DNA from: JAMZMI01 sp964353015
Lineage (GTDB): Bacteria; Bacteroidota; Bacteroidia; Cytophagales; Cyclobacteriaceae
DNA: 64,000 nucleotides
Direction: 5' to 3'
Assembly: GCA_964353015.1 (NCBI GenBank)
Contig: CAYGUA010000006.1
Location: forward strand, 62,001-126,000
Positions 1 to 7,738 of the stretch are shown piece after piece. The notes under the pieces are model-generated. The model worked only from the letters and a program-made list of their open reading frames with translations. It was not told where the DNA came from and made no database searches. The stretch's first letter is position 1. Every line of letters starts with the position of its first letter. The translations under genes were made by a program, and so were the position numbers.

Positions 1-1245
1 ATTCACATCACCACTACCAGTTCCACCGGCTACAAAATCATACGAACCAACTCCAAAAGCAGCTATTTTATTGATTGAAGTTGATAATGGTAATGTCTTA
101 TTATTATTTTTCAATAAAACCGCACCTTCAGCTGCAGCTCTTCTGGCCAGATCAGCATGTGCCGGTAGGTCTGGTTTATCAGAATATTTATAACCAGAAA
201 ATGAATTGGACTTAAATACAGTTTTTAAAATACGAGAGACATTGGCATCTAAAATCTTTTCGTCCAAATTTCCACTTTTCACTGCTTCTGCAATCATTTT
301 TGACTGGTTTACATTACCAGGCATGATTATATCATTACCCGCTTTCATTTGTTGCACAGGATCATCTCCTGCAAACCAATCTGTAGTCACCATACCTTCA
401 AATCCCCACTCATCTCGCAATATGGTATTGAGCAATTCACCATTTTGTGAAGTATAAATTCCGTTGAGCTTATTATATGAACTCATCACCGTCCATGGCT
501 GAGCTTCCTTTACAGCTATTTCAAATCCCCGCAAATATATTTCCCGTAATGCACGCTCACTTACAATCACATCAACTGACATGCGGTTAGTTTCCTGATT
601 GTTTGCCACAAAATGCTTCAGCGAAGTGCCTACACCATTTGACTCTATGCCATTAATCATAGCAGCTCCCAGTTTACCACCAATCAATGGATCTTCAGAA
701 TAATATTCGAAATTCCGACCTGAAAGTGGATTTCTATGAATATTCATAGCAGGTGCTAACAGCACATCAACTCCATAATCACGCACTTCTTCACCCATTG
801 CTATTCCAACTTGATTCACCAAATCAATATCCCAACTCGAAGCAAGCAACGATGCAATCGGAAAAGCTGTGCAATAAAAAGTCTGGTCGGTTCCTTCTCT
901 TGTAGGATTGATTCGCAAACCGGCTGGGCCATCTGCCAAGATCATCCCGGCTATTCCCAATTCAGGATAATCAATTGTACTTCCTGCTTGGCCTGATACT
1001 TTTTCGGCGGTTTTGGGTGGCGGCATACCAGGTAGCTCAAAGCCAATCCCAACAACCATTTCGGCTTTCTGATCTACAGTTAGGCGATCAATCAAATCGT
1101 TCACTCGCTTGTCTATATCCAGAGTCATATCTTCATAAGGCTCTATGGAGCCGTTTCCATTTAGATCATCAGCCATATTGATCTTCTTGCTGCAAGAAGT
1201 AAAAACAAAGCTGCCAATAAGGAGGGTGTAAATAAGTTTTTTCAT
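1..1245 (-). CDS. Glycoside hydrolase family 3 lipoprotein (beta-glucosidase-like), 3' part outside window
   Basis: Reading the minus strand from ATG at 1245 gives 415 codons with no stop before the window edge, so the C-terminal part is missing. The N-terminus has a lipoprotein signal with lipobox FTSC (Cys18), so the enzyme is probably anchored in the envelope. Residues 26-38 form an acidic, Gly/Asn-rich EF-hand-like loop (DDLNGNGSIEPYE). The GH3 barrel follows: GMILADGPAGLR near 100-111, KHFVANNQE at 210-218, and GMVTTDW with the predicted nucleophile Asp289. The family removes terminal beta-linked glucose or xylose from oligosaccharides (family knowledge); the exact substrate cannot be read. 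The general acid/base would lie in the missing C-terminal domain. It is divergent from the Nudix-type regulator at 1341 with a palindrome between them, so sugar-responsive control by that regulator is likely (inference). Confidence 0.93.
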   Translation of the reverse strand, partial: MKKLIYTLLIGSFVFTSCSKKINMADDLNGNGSIEPYEDMTLDIDKRVNDLIDRLTVDQKAEMVVGIGFELPGMPPPKTAEKVSGQAGSTIDYPELGIAGMILADGPAGLRINPTREGTDQTFYCTAFPIASLLASSWDIDLVNQVGIAMGEEVRDYGVDVLLAPAMNIHRNPLSGRNFEYYSEDPLIGGKLGAAMINGIESNGVGTSLKHFVANNQETNRMSVDVIVSERALREIYLRGFEIAVKEAQPWTVMSSYNKLNGIYTSQNGELLNTILRDEWGFEGMVTTDWFAGDDPVQQMKAGNDIIMPGNVNQSKMIAEAVKSGNLDEKILDANVSRILKTVFKSNSFSGYKYSDKPDLPAHADLARRAAAEGAVLLKNNNKTLPLSTSINKIAAFGVGSYDFVAGGTGSGDVN

Positions 1246-1257
1246 GTTGTTTTTTTT

Positions 1258-1278
1258 AATGCGTCATATTGACACATT
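1258..1278. promoter_or_regulatory. Near-perfect 21-bp palindrome, probable operator for the GH3/regulator pair
   Basis: The half-sites AATGCGTCA and TGACACATT flank a central TAT. Only one pair of arm positions (1262/1274) departs from symmetry. The palindrome lies in the 95-bp gap between the divergent GH3 gene and the Nudix-type regulator, about 13 bp upstream of the GH3 start codon. Divergent placement beside a regulator gene suggests the binding site of that regulator; this is inference. Confidence 0.6.
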
Positions 1279-1340
1279 AAAACTATAGAAATATTTATCT
1301 TTATCCAAATTATCATCACTTCTGCGATAACTTGTGCCAC

Positions 1341-2090
1341 ATGATTTCCCTAGATTACACCGATTTACTCCCAGGCTTATCAGTTGATTGCGTGATATTT
1401 GGCTTTCACGACAGGGAAATGAGGGTTTTGCTTCTTAGGATGAAGGGGCAGGACAAATGGGCTTTGCCTGGCGGATTTATAGGCAAAAATGAAAATGTAG
1501 ATCTTGCAGCGGTCCGCGTACTAAAATTAAGAACGGGTCTTGACAACATTTTTCTTCAGCAATTTTATCTTTTTGGAAATATCGATCGAAGTAGTGCCAA
1601 CAATGGTCAAAATCTGGTGAATGAAGGAATCATCCCGGAAAGTGCACTTTCGTGGTTCAATCAGCGATTCAATACGCTTGGTTATTATGCTTTGGTTGAA
1701 TATTCGTTGGTAAATAACCCTTCACCAGACAATATATCTGACCAATGCGAATGGCATGCTATAAGCCACTTACCTGATCTAATCATAGATCATTTGGAAA
1801 TCCTCAATAAAGCTTATCATACGCTTCAGGATCATATTTCCAATAAACCTATTGGACTGAATTTGCTGCCAAAAAAATTCACCATGCCTGAGTTGCACGC
1901 TTTATATGAAACCGTACTTGATATTAAAATTGACAGAAGGAATTTTCAGCGTAAAATGCTCAGTTCCAATATTCTAATCAAGACTGATGAAAAGAAAGAA
2001 GGCGGGGCACACAAATCCCCTTGGCTATATACTTTTGATTTGATAAAATATCAAAATGCATTAGACAAGGGGCTTTATACTAGTTGGTAG
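1341..2090 (+). CDS. Nudix-domain transcriptional regulator (NrtR/AraR-like) with degenerate Nudix box
   Basis: About 249 aa. ATG at 1341 is preferred over an in-frame TTG at 1332. The N-terminal half is a Nudix fold (VDCVIFGFHDREMRVLLLRM, then WALPGGFIG), but the Nudix box reads RVLKLRTGL where hydrolases have RExxEExGU, so all the metal-binding glutamates are gone. The C-terminal ~80 residues (MPELHALYETVLDIKIDRRNFQRKM onward in two parts) match the winged-helix DNA-binding domain of this family. Such proteins use the dead Nudix domain as a ligand sensor; in Bacteroidota relatives control sugar catabolism (family knowledge). The divergent GH3 gene supports a sugar ligand here. The ligand itself cannot be told from the sequence. 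Confidence 0.88.
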   Translation: MISLDYTDLLPGLSVDCVIFGFHDREMRVLLLRMKGQDKWALPGGFIGKNENVDLAAVRVLKLRTGLDNIFLQQFYLFGNIDRSSANNGQNLVNEGIIPESALSWFNQRFNTLGYYALVEYSLVNNPSPDNISDQCEWHAISHLPDLIIDHLEILNKAYHTLQDHISNKPIGLNLLPKKFTMPELHALYETVLDIKIDRRNFQRKMLSSNILIKTDEKKEGGAHKSPWLYTFDLIKYQNALDKGLYTSW

Positions 2091-2115
2091 TTTCCGACCA
2101 CAGCATTTCATTAGA

Positions 2116-2775
2116 TCAATTCCCTCTTTCCATGTCGGTTCCAACTATGGATAAATAGACCTCCTCAGATAAATACTGCGGCTCGTAAGTGACACCCAGA
2201 TTTGATAGATTTTTCACAAAAGCTCTTAAATGATTTCTAGAAGCACGCATCAAGTTATCAAAAGTAAGCACCACATCATCATGCCCTACTGCAAGAGTAA
2301 GTAGATTTTGGATGTCAAGGATATCAATTTCCTCAATCGCAGCTCCTACTTGATATGAAGCCACAGTATTTTCACTACCTACCGCTATCAATGTTTTATA
2401 AAGTTCGAGCAAATCTTCATTTTGAAAAACGCCTGTAGTATTATCTAAAATTGGATCTTCAATTTGATAATTATTAAGCAAAGTCAAAACCGCATCCATA
2501 TGTGTCTGCTCACTGGCTGAAATATTGGTAAAAACCTGAGAATTTACAGTTTCATTTAGTTTGAAATAAACATCTCGGGCAAGTTTTTCTTCTTCCCGCA
2601 AGAAAACTATGGATGCTGTCAGTTCATCGCCCAGTACAGTTTCACTTACAGTTTGATTTTGATCAAGTACCAGATTTGCGTCAGATGCAGGAGTCACATC
2701 AGCGGACTGATCATTACAACCAAACATAAAAGCTGCTAATATGAAGGCTGAAAATAAGATTTGTAGATTTTTCAT
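2116..2775 (-). CDS. DUF2202 domain lipoprotein
   Basis: 219 aa. The lipoprotein signal ends at FMFGC (Cys20), followed by a short acidic linker. From about residue 50 the protein is alpha-helical and matches DUF2202, a ferritin-like four-helix fold: FLREEEKLARDVY, then SEQTHMDAVLTLL, AAIEEIDILDIQ and MRASRNHLRAFVKNL. The conserved Glu/His positions could bind metal as in ferritin-like proteins, but no function is established. It stands alone, convergent with the regulator at 1341, and has its own upstream gap of about 100 bp after thiL. Confidence 0.88.
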   Translation of the reverse strand: MKNLQILFSAFILAAFMFGCNDQSADVTPASDANLVLDQNQTVSETVLGDELTASIVFLREEEKLARDVYFKLNETVNSQVFTNISASEQTHMDAVLTLLNNYQIEDPILDNTTGVFQNEDLLELYKTLIAVGSENTVASYQVGAAIEEIDILDIQNLLTLAVGHDDVVLTFDNLMRASRNHLRAFVKNLSNLGVTYEPQYLSEEVYLSIVGTDMERGN

Positions 2776-2832
2776 GGTTTTACATTTTAGTTAAATACCT
2801 AATATGAAAAACGCCGTTAAAAAAGCTAAGTT

Positions 2833-2848
2833 GGTAACAAAAGTTACC
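2833..2848. repeat. Short inverted repeat GGTAAC-AAAA-GTTACC
   Basis: A perfect 6-bp inverted repeat with a 4-nt loop lies between thiL (ends at 2882) and the DUF2202 gene (starts at 2775). On the minus strand a T-run follows about 10 nt later, so it could be a weak thiL terminator or an operator for the DUF2202 gene. Neither role can be settled by eye. Confidence 0.35.
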
Positions 2849-2881
2849 TTGATAAGACTTATTTTAAAATAATTCGAGGTT

Positions 2882-3907
2882 TCAAAAATGCTTCCAACCC
2901 TGGGCCTTAAGCGCTATTACATTGTTATTTCTCGTAACCATAACATTCCCCTTTTCAAGCTCCTGCATATATCCAATAGTATGAATATCTGGATGATTTT
3001 TGATTTTCTCAAAATCACTTTGAGGTATTGTAAAAAGTAATTCGTAATCTTCACCGCCGTTTAGGGCACAGGTATTTGGGTCAATACTGAATTCCGCTGC
3101 TGTTTCGTAAGTTTCTTTATCAATTGGCAGTTTATCTTCATACACAGCCACACCCAAACCGGATTGCTTGCAAATATGAAATAGATCAGATGCGAGACCA
3201 TCTGAAACATCAATCATTGATGTTGGCTTCACGCCCAATTCTTTCAATTCATGAATGATATCCATTCTTGCTTTTGGTTTCAACTGCCTACCTACCACGT
3301 ATGGATAATTGTCAAGCTTAGGCTGCATATTTGGATTAGCTACAAATTCCTGCTTCTCTCTGTTTAGAATTTGAAGTCCAACATAAGCTCCACCCAAATC
3401 ACCAGTAACACAAAGAATATCTTTATTTTGGGCTCCATTGCGATAGGCAATGGTATCTTTTGTTGCTGACCCAATAGCTGTAATAGAAATAACCAAACCA
3501 GATTGCGAAGAAGTGGTATCCCCACCTACCAAATCCACCTTAAAAGCCTCGCAAGCAGCATGAATGCCACTATATAAAGCCTCCACAGCTTCTACAGAAA
3601 ACCTATTACTAAGTCCGAGACTGACGGTGATCTGTTTTGGAGTGCCATTCATGGCTGCAATATCTGAAACATTGACAGCCACGGCTTTAAATCCAAGATG
3701 TTGCAATGGAGCATAAGACAAATCAAAATGCACTCCTTCAAGTAGCAAATCAGTGGTAATCAAAGTCAAATCATTACCATTGTCGAATACAGCAGTATCA
3801 TCTCCAATACCTTTGATTGTTTCCTGGTTGTAAATCTTTACATCTGCTGATAATCTTTCGATCAATCCAAATTCCCCTATTTCGCCTATTTCGGTTCGCT
3901 TTTCCAT
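2882..3907 (-). CDS. thiL: Thiamine-monophosphate kinase ThiL
   Basis: 341 aa from ATG at 3907. A longer frame reaching 3991 would overlap mce and is rejected because family proteins begin with the EIGEFGLIERL stretch found right after this ATG. ThiL phosphorylates thiamine phosphate to thiamine diphosphate with ATP. Visible motifs are GIGDDTAVF near the N-terminus (ATP/Mg binding), TTDLLLEGVHFDL, KAVAVNVSDIAAMNG, GGDTT and MIDVSDGLASDL near the middle, and GGEDYELLFT near the C-terminus. Length fits the family (about 320-345). It follows mce by 20 bp, so the two are probably co-transcribed, although their pathways are unrelated. Confidence 0.95.
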   Translation of the reverse strand: MEKRTEIGEIGEFGLIERLSADVKIYNQETIKGIGDDTAVFDNGNDLTLITTDLLLEGVHFDLSYAPLQHLGFKAVAVNVSDIAAMNGTPKQITVSLGLSNRFSVEAVEALYSGIHAACEAFKVDLVGGDTTSSQSGLVISITAIGSATKDTIAYRNGAQNKDILCVTGDLGGAYVGLQILNREKQEFVANPNMQPKLDNYPYVVGRQLKPKARMDIIHELKELGVKPTSMIDVSDGLASDLFHICKQSGLGVAVYEDKLPIDKETYETAAEFSIDPNTCALNGGEDYELLFTIPQSDFEKIKNHPDIHTIGYMQELEKGNVMVTRNNNVIALKAQGWKHF

Positions 3908-3927
3908 TTTCTTATTGAGGATGTTGA

Positions 3928-4329
3928 TTAGATTATTTCCTGACAAAGTTCTACTAATACGCCATTTGTGCTTTTCGGATGAAGAAAACAAACAAGTTTA
4001 TTATCGGCTCCTTTCTTTGGTGAATCATTGAGAAGTATAAATCCCAAATCACTTAATCTCTTCATTTCAAAATGAATATCATCCACCTCAAATGCAATAT
4101 GATGAATTCCTTCTCCCTTTTTGGTTAGGTATTTTGAGATTGCTCCCTCCTCATTCGTAGATTCAAGCAGCTCAATTTTATTCGGCCCAATTTTGAAAAA
4201 TGACGTTTCAACTGACTCACTGGCAACTGCTTCTGACTTATAAGCACGCTCACCAAACAACTTTGCAAAAAGTTCATTGGCTTCATTAAGGTTTTTTACC
4301 GCAATTCCAATATGCTCAATACGTACCAT
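3928..4329 (-). CDS. mce: Methylmalonyl-CoA epimerase
   Basis: 133 aa from ATG at 4329 (MVRIEHIGIAV); an upstream in-frame extension to 4410 has no family similarity. It belongs to the vicinal oxygen chelate superfamily and interconverts (R)- and (S)-methylmalonyl-CoA in the propionate/succinyl-CoA route. Expected metal ligands are visible: His6 in EHIGIAV, the HHIAFEVDD histidine and the Glu in LVELCQ at the C-terminus. The mutase genes are not in this window. It is the first gene of a probable mce-thiL unit and is divergent from the iscA-type gene at 4439. Confidence 0.93.
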   Translation of the reverse strand: MVRIEHIGIAVKNLNEANELFAKLFGERAYKSEAVASESVETSFFKIGPNKIELLESTNEEGAISKYLTKKGEGIHHIAFEVDDIHFEMKRLSDLGFILLNDSPKKGADNKLVCFLHPKSTNGVLVELCQEII

Positions 4330-4438
4330 GATCTCCCAAATGTGTATTAGTTTTGCAAAAGTGCGGAAACTTTTCCTCGATCCGAAAGGTTTCCATAACT
4401 CATATAACAATTGCTAATAAGCTCTAAAAAATAAAACC

Positions 4439-4765
4439 ATGATTAGTGTTACTGAAAAAGCCAAGGAAAGAATTGTTGAGATTAGACTGGAAGAGGGACA
4501 CACACCAAATCACAACGTACGTGTCGCTGTAAAAGGTGGAGGATGCTCAGGCTTGATGTACGATTTGCTTTTTGACGAAAACTTAACAGATAGTGATCAA
4601 GTTTTTGAAGACAAAGGAGTAAAAGTTATCGTTGATAAAAAAAGCTTACTTTATTTGGTGGGTACAACACTCGATTTTTCCGATGGATTAAATGGTAAAG
4701 GTTTTCAATTTGTAAATCCAAATGCTAGCAGAACATGCGGCTGTGGAGAAAGTTTTTCTATCTAA
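4439..4765 (+). CDS. Iron-sulfur cluster assembly accessory protein (IscA/SufA/HesB family)
   Basis: 108 aa, the usual family length. Three conserved cysteines are present: Cys36 in GGGCSGL, and Cys100 and Cys102 in the C-terminal RTCGCGESF. These bind iron or a [2Fe-2S] cluster for transfer to apo-proteins. No other suf or isc gene is adjacent, so it is a stand-alone A-type carrier here. Which subtype (IscA, SufA or ErpA) cannot be fixed from the sequence alone. It ends in a strong intrinsic terminator. Confidence 0.93.
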   Translation: MISVTEKAKERIVEIRLEEGHTPNHNVRVAVKGGGCSGLMYDLLFDENLTDSDQVFEDKGVKVIVDKKSLLYLVGTTLDFSDGLNGKGFQFVNPNASRTCGCGESFSI

Positions 4766-4790
4766 TTCATTTAAAATTTTAATAATAATT

Positions 4791-4815
4791 AGGCCGCCAA
4801 AAGCGGCCTTTTTTT
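4791..4815 (+). terminator. Intrinsic terminator after the IscA-type gene
   Basis: A 7-bp perfect stem AGGCCGC / GCGGCCT with a CAAAA loop is followed by seven T residues (counting the stem's last T), 26 bp after the stop codon. Confidence 0.9.
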
Positions 4816-5097
4816 ATGCCCTAAAAAGTAAGTCATTTCTTCACCTTTTTACATGTAAAAAATACACTTTACATTATACACTATCCACATTACCGCATAA
4901 AAATCACTGATTTTACAAAATCACATCACATTCCTAATATTCACAATATTCTTGTAATATTCATATTTCACCTTTCCCAATTACTTTTAAACATGCCATT
5001 TATTGATTTTTATTGTCGATTTATCGAAAATAATTCAAAAAGGATATTTATTTATTTATATTTCGGTTAAGTAAAAGAGCAAGTAATTTTAGAAATA
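4816..5097. other. AT-rich intergenic region with phased AATATTC repeats
   Basis: No gene is seen here. The region is very AT-rich. The heptamer AATATTC occurs three times, at 4936, 4945 and 4956, i.e. 9 and 11 bp apart or about one helical turn each. A small palindrome TCGAT-TT-ATCGA sits at 5016-5027. It lies upstream of the small membrane-protein frame at 5098 and may hold that gene's promoter; a TATATTTCG at 5058-5066 resembles the Bacteroidota -7 box, but I see no convincing -33 partner. Confidence 0.4.
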
Positions 5098-5262
5098 ATG
5101 AAAACATTAAGCGTATTAGGAGTAGCAGTATTGGCACCATTGGCCGCACTTTTTTTCATACTTACAATAGCATGGAAAACTTTAGAGGCCTTGATTGAAT
5201 ACACATTCAAATCAGAGCGAGGTGTTGAAGCAGAATCTATCTCACACACGATAGCGGATTAG
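5098..5262 (+). CDS. Small single-pass membrane protein, 54 aa
   Basis: ATG at 5098 to TAG at 5262 encodes 54 residues: a short N-terminus (MKTLSVLG), one hydrophobic helix of about 20 residues (VAVLAPLAALFFILTIAW), then an amphipathic, charged tail ending SISHTIAD. It is not a family I recognise. The coding case rests on an ATG after an A-rich stretch (AGAAATA), a clean membrane segment and placement in an otherwise empty 0.7-kb gap. An open frame on the opposite strand covers the same bases but lacks such features. Expression is not proven. Confidence 0.5.
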   Translation: MKTLSVLGVAVLAPLAALFFILTIAWKTLEALIEYTFKSERGVEAESISHTIAD

Positions 5263-5481
5263 TTAGACTGCAGGTGATATATCATTACCCTATTCGAATT
5301 AATTAGGGTTTAAGTCTTTTACGTTTATTCCAATATTTTAATCGAGGAAAAAACTTCTGAAAAAATTTCATCTTGCTCTTTTTTGGGAATTTTTCATCCT
5401 TGTTATTCGCAAAATCACACACCGAATAATCCAAGCAAACCAATGTTAAATAGTTAGTATCTTGAGTCTAGATTCAACTCT

Positions 5482-7008
5482 ATGAGATACCTAAAAGCAG
5501 TTGTGCTGATATTCGCTTCACTTTTATGTGAAGCACAGTTTAAAGAAGTAGATGATAATGTTCTATTTCATGATACAGATATTCCAAAAATAGAAATAAC
5601 CATTTCTACAGACGATTTGGCCTATATTCTTGATGATTCTAATACACAAAGCGATCTCGAATTTCCTGCCTCATTCACTTTCACTTCCAATTCATATTCT
5701 GCATTTGAAGACAATGTTGGTTTCCGCTTAAGAGGAAATACATCTAGAAATGCTGCCAAAAAATCCTTCAAGGTTTCCTTTAACACTTTCGAAAAAGGAA
5801 GGGATCTGGAAGGGATCGAAAAACTTAACTTGAATGGCGAGCACAATGACCCAACAATAAGCAGATCAAAGATTTGCTGGGATATATTCAACAGCTTGGG
5901 TGTGACATCCTCAAGAAGTAATCACGTGGAATTATATATCAATGATCAATATTTTGGACTCTATATCAATGTGGAACATGTAGATGAAGAATTCATCGAT
6001 TCGAGATTCAAAAATGAAGATGGAAATCTGTTCAAGTGTTTGTATCCTGCAGATCTAAAATATAAAGGAGATGGTGCTGACAACTATAAATTTGAATCAG
6101 GTGGAAGAAGAGCTTACGAGTTGACAACCAATGAAGATCTGGACGATTATAGCGGATTGGCACATTTCATTAAAGTATTGAATCAAACTTCCAATGCGGA
6201 GTTTGAAACCGAAATCAACAAAGTCTTTGATGTGACCAGCTATCTCAAAGCATTAGCTGTAGAAGTATTGGTGGCACATTGGGATAATTACGGCATAAAT
6301 CAGAACAACTTCTATCTCTACGAAAACCCAGACGATGGTAAGTTTTATTACATTCCTTTTGACTTAGACAACACGCTAGGTGTAGACTGGTTTAATGTAG
6401 ATTGGGCAGATTGGAACATTTATGAATGGTATAACGACAATAGGCCATTGACCAAGAGAATAATGGAAGTGGATGTTTTTAGGGCTCAATTTTCGCAAAT
6501 CATTTATAGATTATTGAACAATGAATTTTCACCTGAAACCCTGTTGCCAAAAGTTGATGAATTAAAAATAAAGATCCAGGATGCTGCAGAAAGAGATCAA
6601 TACAGAACCTATGATTATGGTTTTACTATCGCCAATTTCAATACAAGTTTCGAAAATCGCCTGGATCAGTTTCAAGTGAGATATGGCTTGAAGGAATTTA
6701 TTCAAAAGCGTTACAACACTGCATTGATTCAATTGGATGATGTGACCTTATCGGCTAAATTTCCCATTGCTGAATTCAATATTTTCCCAAATCCCTCCAG
6801 ATCTATGATCGATATATCCGTGCCTAATTATACTGAGCCAAATGAAGTGTCAATCTATTCTCTTGACGGGAAATTAATGTTTGATAAGCTTGTGTTCTCA
6901 AATCAGTTTCAGATCGAACCCAACCTAAAGGAAGGAATTTATCTTCTAAAAATAACTTCAGATAAAGGTGAGTCAATCGCCACGCGCAGGATTCAAATAA
7001 TTCAATAA
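5482..7008 (+). CDS. Secreted CotH-family protein with type IX secretion sorting domain
   Basis: 508 aa. An N-terminal signal peptide (MRYLKAVVLIFASLLCEAQ) sends it to the periplasm. The body is CotH kinase-like: VGFRLRGNTSR and KKSFKVSFN, then EKLNLNGEHND, SRSKICWDIFN, FGLYINVEHVDEEFI, and YYIPFDLDNTLG carrying the probable metal-binding aspartates. The family is related to spore-coat CotH, an atypical protein kinase. The last ~80 residues (FNIFPNPSRSMIDISV ... GIYLLKITSDKG) form a type A T9SS C-terminal sorting domain, so it is predicted to cross the outer membrane through the type IX system and be attached or released. PorT encoded at 60514 fits this. Its phosphorylation target, if any, is unknown. 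Confidence 0.92.
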   Translation: MRYLKAVVLIFASLLCEAQFKEVDDNVLFHDTDIPKIEITISTDDLAYILDDSNTQSDLEFPASFTFTSNSYSAFEDNVGFRLRGNTSRNAAKKSFKVSFNTFEKGRDLEGIEKLNLNGEHNDPTISRSKICWDIFNSLGVTSSRSNHVELYINDQYFGLYINVEHVDEEFIDSRFKNEDGNLFKCLYPADLKYKGDGADNYKFESGGRRAYELTTNEDLDDYSGLAHFIKVLNQTSNAEFETEINKVFDVTSYLKALAVEVLVAHWDNYGINQNNFYLYENPDDGKFYYIPFDLDNTLGVDWFNVDWADWNIYEWYNDNRPLTKRIMEVDVFRAQFSQIIYRLLNNEFSPETLLPKVDELKIKIQDAAERDQYRTYDYGFTIANFNTSFENRLDQFQVRYGLKEFIQKRYNTALIQLDDVTLSAKFPIAEFNIFPNPSRSMIDISVPNYTEPNEVSIYSLDGKLMFDKLVFSNQFQIEPNLKEGIYLLKITSDKGESIATRRIQIIQ

Positions 7009-7020
7009 GCCAAAGCATGA

Positions 7021-7050
7021 AAAAGGCCGCCTTAACCAAAGCAGCCTTTT
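7021..7050. terminator. Bidirectional terminator between the CotH gene and the siroheme operon
   Basis: Stem AAGGCCGC (7023-7030) pairs with GCAGCCTT (7041-7048) with one mismatch and a 10-nt loop. T-runs follow on both strands (TTTT on plus, TTTTT on minus), so it can stop both convergent units. Confidence 0.7.
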
Positions 7051-7131
7051 GTCATCATCAACCTAACCATTAACCTGAACCATAAGACCCTCATACAGGC
7101 AAAAAGGATGCAACGGAACTGCCTTGAATTA

Positions 7132-7734
7132 TTATTTCTCTTTCAGAACGGAGGTAATTTTATTTAACTCTTTGATTTTCTCCTGAAAATTTCCTTTCAG
7201 TTTATCGCGGATTGATTTCAGATTTGACAGCAATTCATCTGTTTCTTCTGGCAAAGTTTCCTCCAAAACTTCTCTGAATCTTTTTGCAAAAGTTGGTGAT
7301 TGACCGTTGGTACTTATTCCAACTTTAAGATTTCCACGCTTTACGGTAGACCCAAGGTAGAAATCACATAAGTGAGGCGTATCCGCCACATTCATCAATA
7401 AATGCCTTTTTTCTGCGTGTTTTTTAATTTTTGCATGAAGCTTTGGTTGATCAGTAGCCAGAATAGCCATATCAACCTGTTTTAAATCTCCTTTTCTGAA
7501 TTTTCTTTCTTTAATCACCAGATTTGGCGTGACCGATTGCAAATCCTTGATTTCTTGTCTGATCTCAGGCGCTACTAATTTCACTCTTGCGTTAATATCA
7601 TTCTTCAAAAGTGCTTCTAGCTTTTCCAAACCAACATTTCCGCCACCAACTATCAAAGTTTGAATCTGATCTAATTTGATGAAAATAGGAAAGAGTGGAT
7701 TCCCTGTATCAACCTTTTCTTCTGAATCTGCCAT
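7132..7734 (-). CDS. Precorrin-2 dehydrogenase / sirohydrochlorin ferrochelatase (CysG N-terminal / Met8p family)
   Basis: 200 aa from ATG at 7734 (MADSEEK); a longer reading to 7839 would overlap the upstream methyltransferase gene and is rejected. The N-terminus (LFPIFIKLDQIQTLIVGGGNVG read as two blocks) is a Rossmann NAD-binding fold with GGGNVG. Then come ATDQP and LMNVADTPHLCDFYLGS, typical of the siroheme synthase dehydrogenase domain. It oxidises precorrin-2 to sirohydrochlorin and inserts Fe2+ to give siroheme, the cofactor of the sulfite reductase encoded two genes upstream. Last gene of the SAM-riboswitch operon, 4 bp after the methyltransferase gene. The family's methyltransferase half is here a separate gene. 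Confidence 0.92.
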   Translation of the reverse strand: MADSEEKVDTGNPLFPIFIKLDQIQTLIVGGGNVGLEKLEALLKNDINARVKLVAPEIRQEIKDLQSVTPNLVIKERKFRKGDLKQVDMAILATDQPKLHAKIKKHAEKRHLLMNVADTPHLCDFYLGSTVKRGNLKVGISTNGQSPTFAKRFREVLEETLPEETDELLSNLKSIRDKLKGNFQEKIKELNKITSVLKEK

Positions 7735-7738
7735 TTTT

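Noticed and set aside
1296..1303. TATCTTTA as -7 box of the Nudix regulator
   Set aside because: One mismatch to TAnnTTTG and no TTTG at 19 nt; too weak to list as a promoter.
3908..3991. N-terminal extension of ThiL to 3991
   Set aside because: It would overlap the mce gene and adds residues not found in ThiL; ATG at 3907 gives the family start.
5067..5249. 60-codon minus-strand frame opposite the small membrane protein
   Set aside because: No start context or membrane pattern; the plus-strand frame is more credible.
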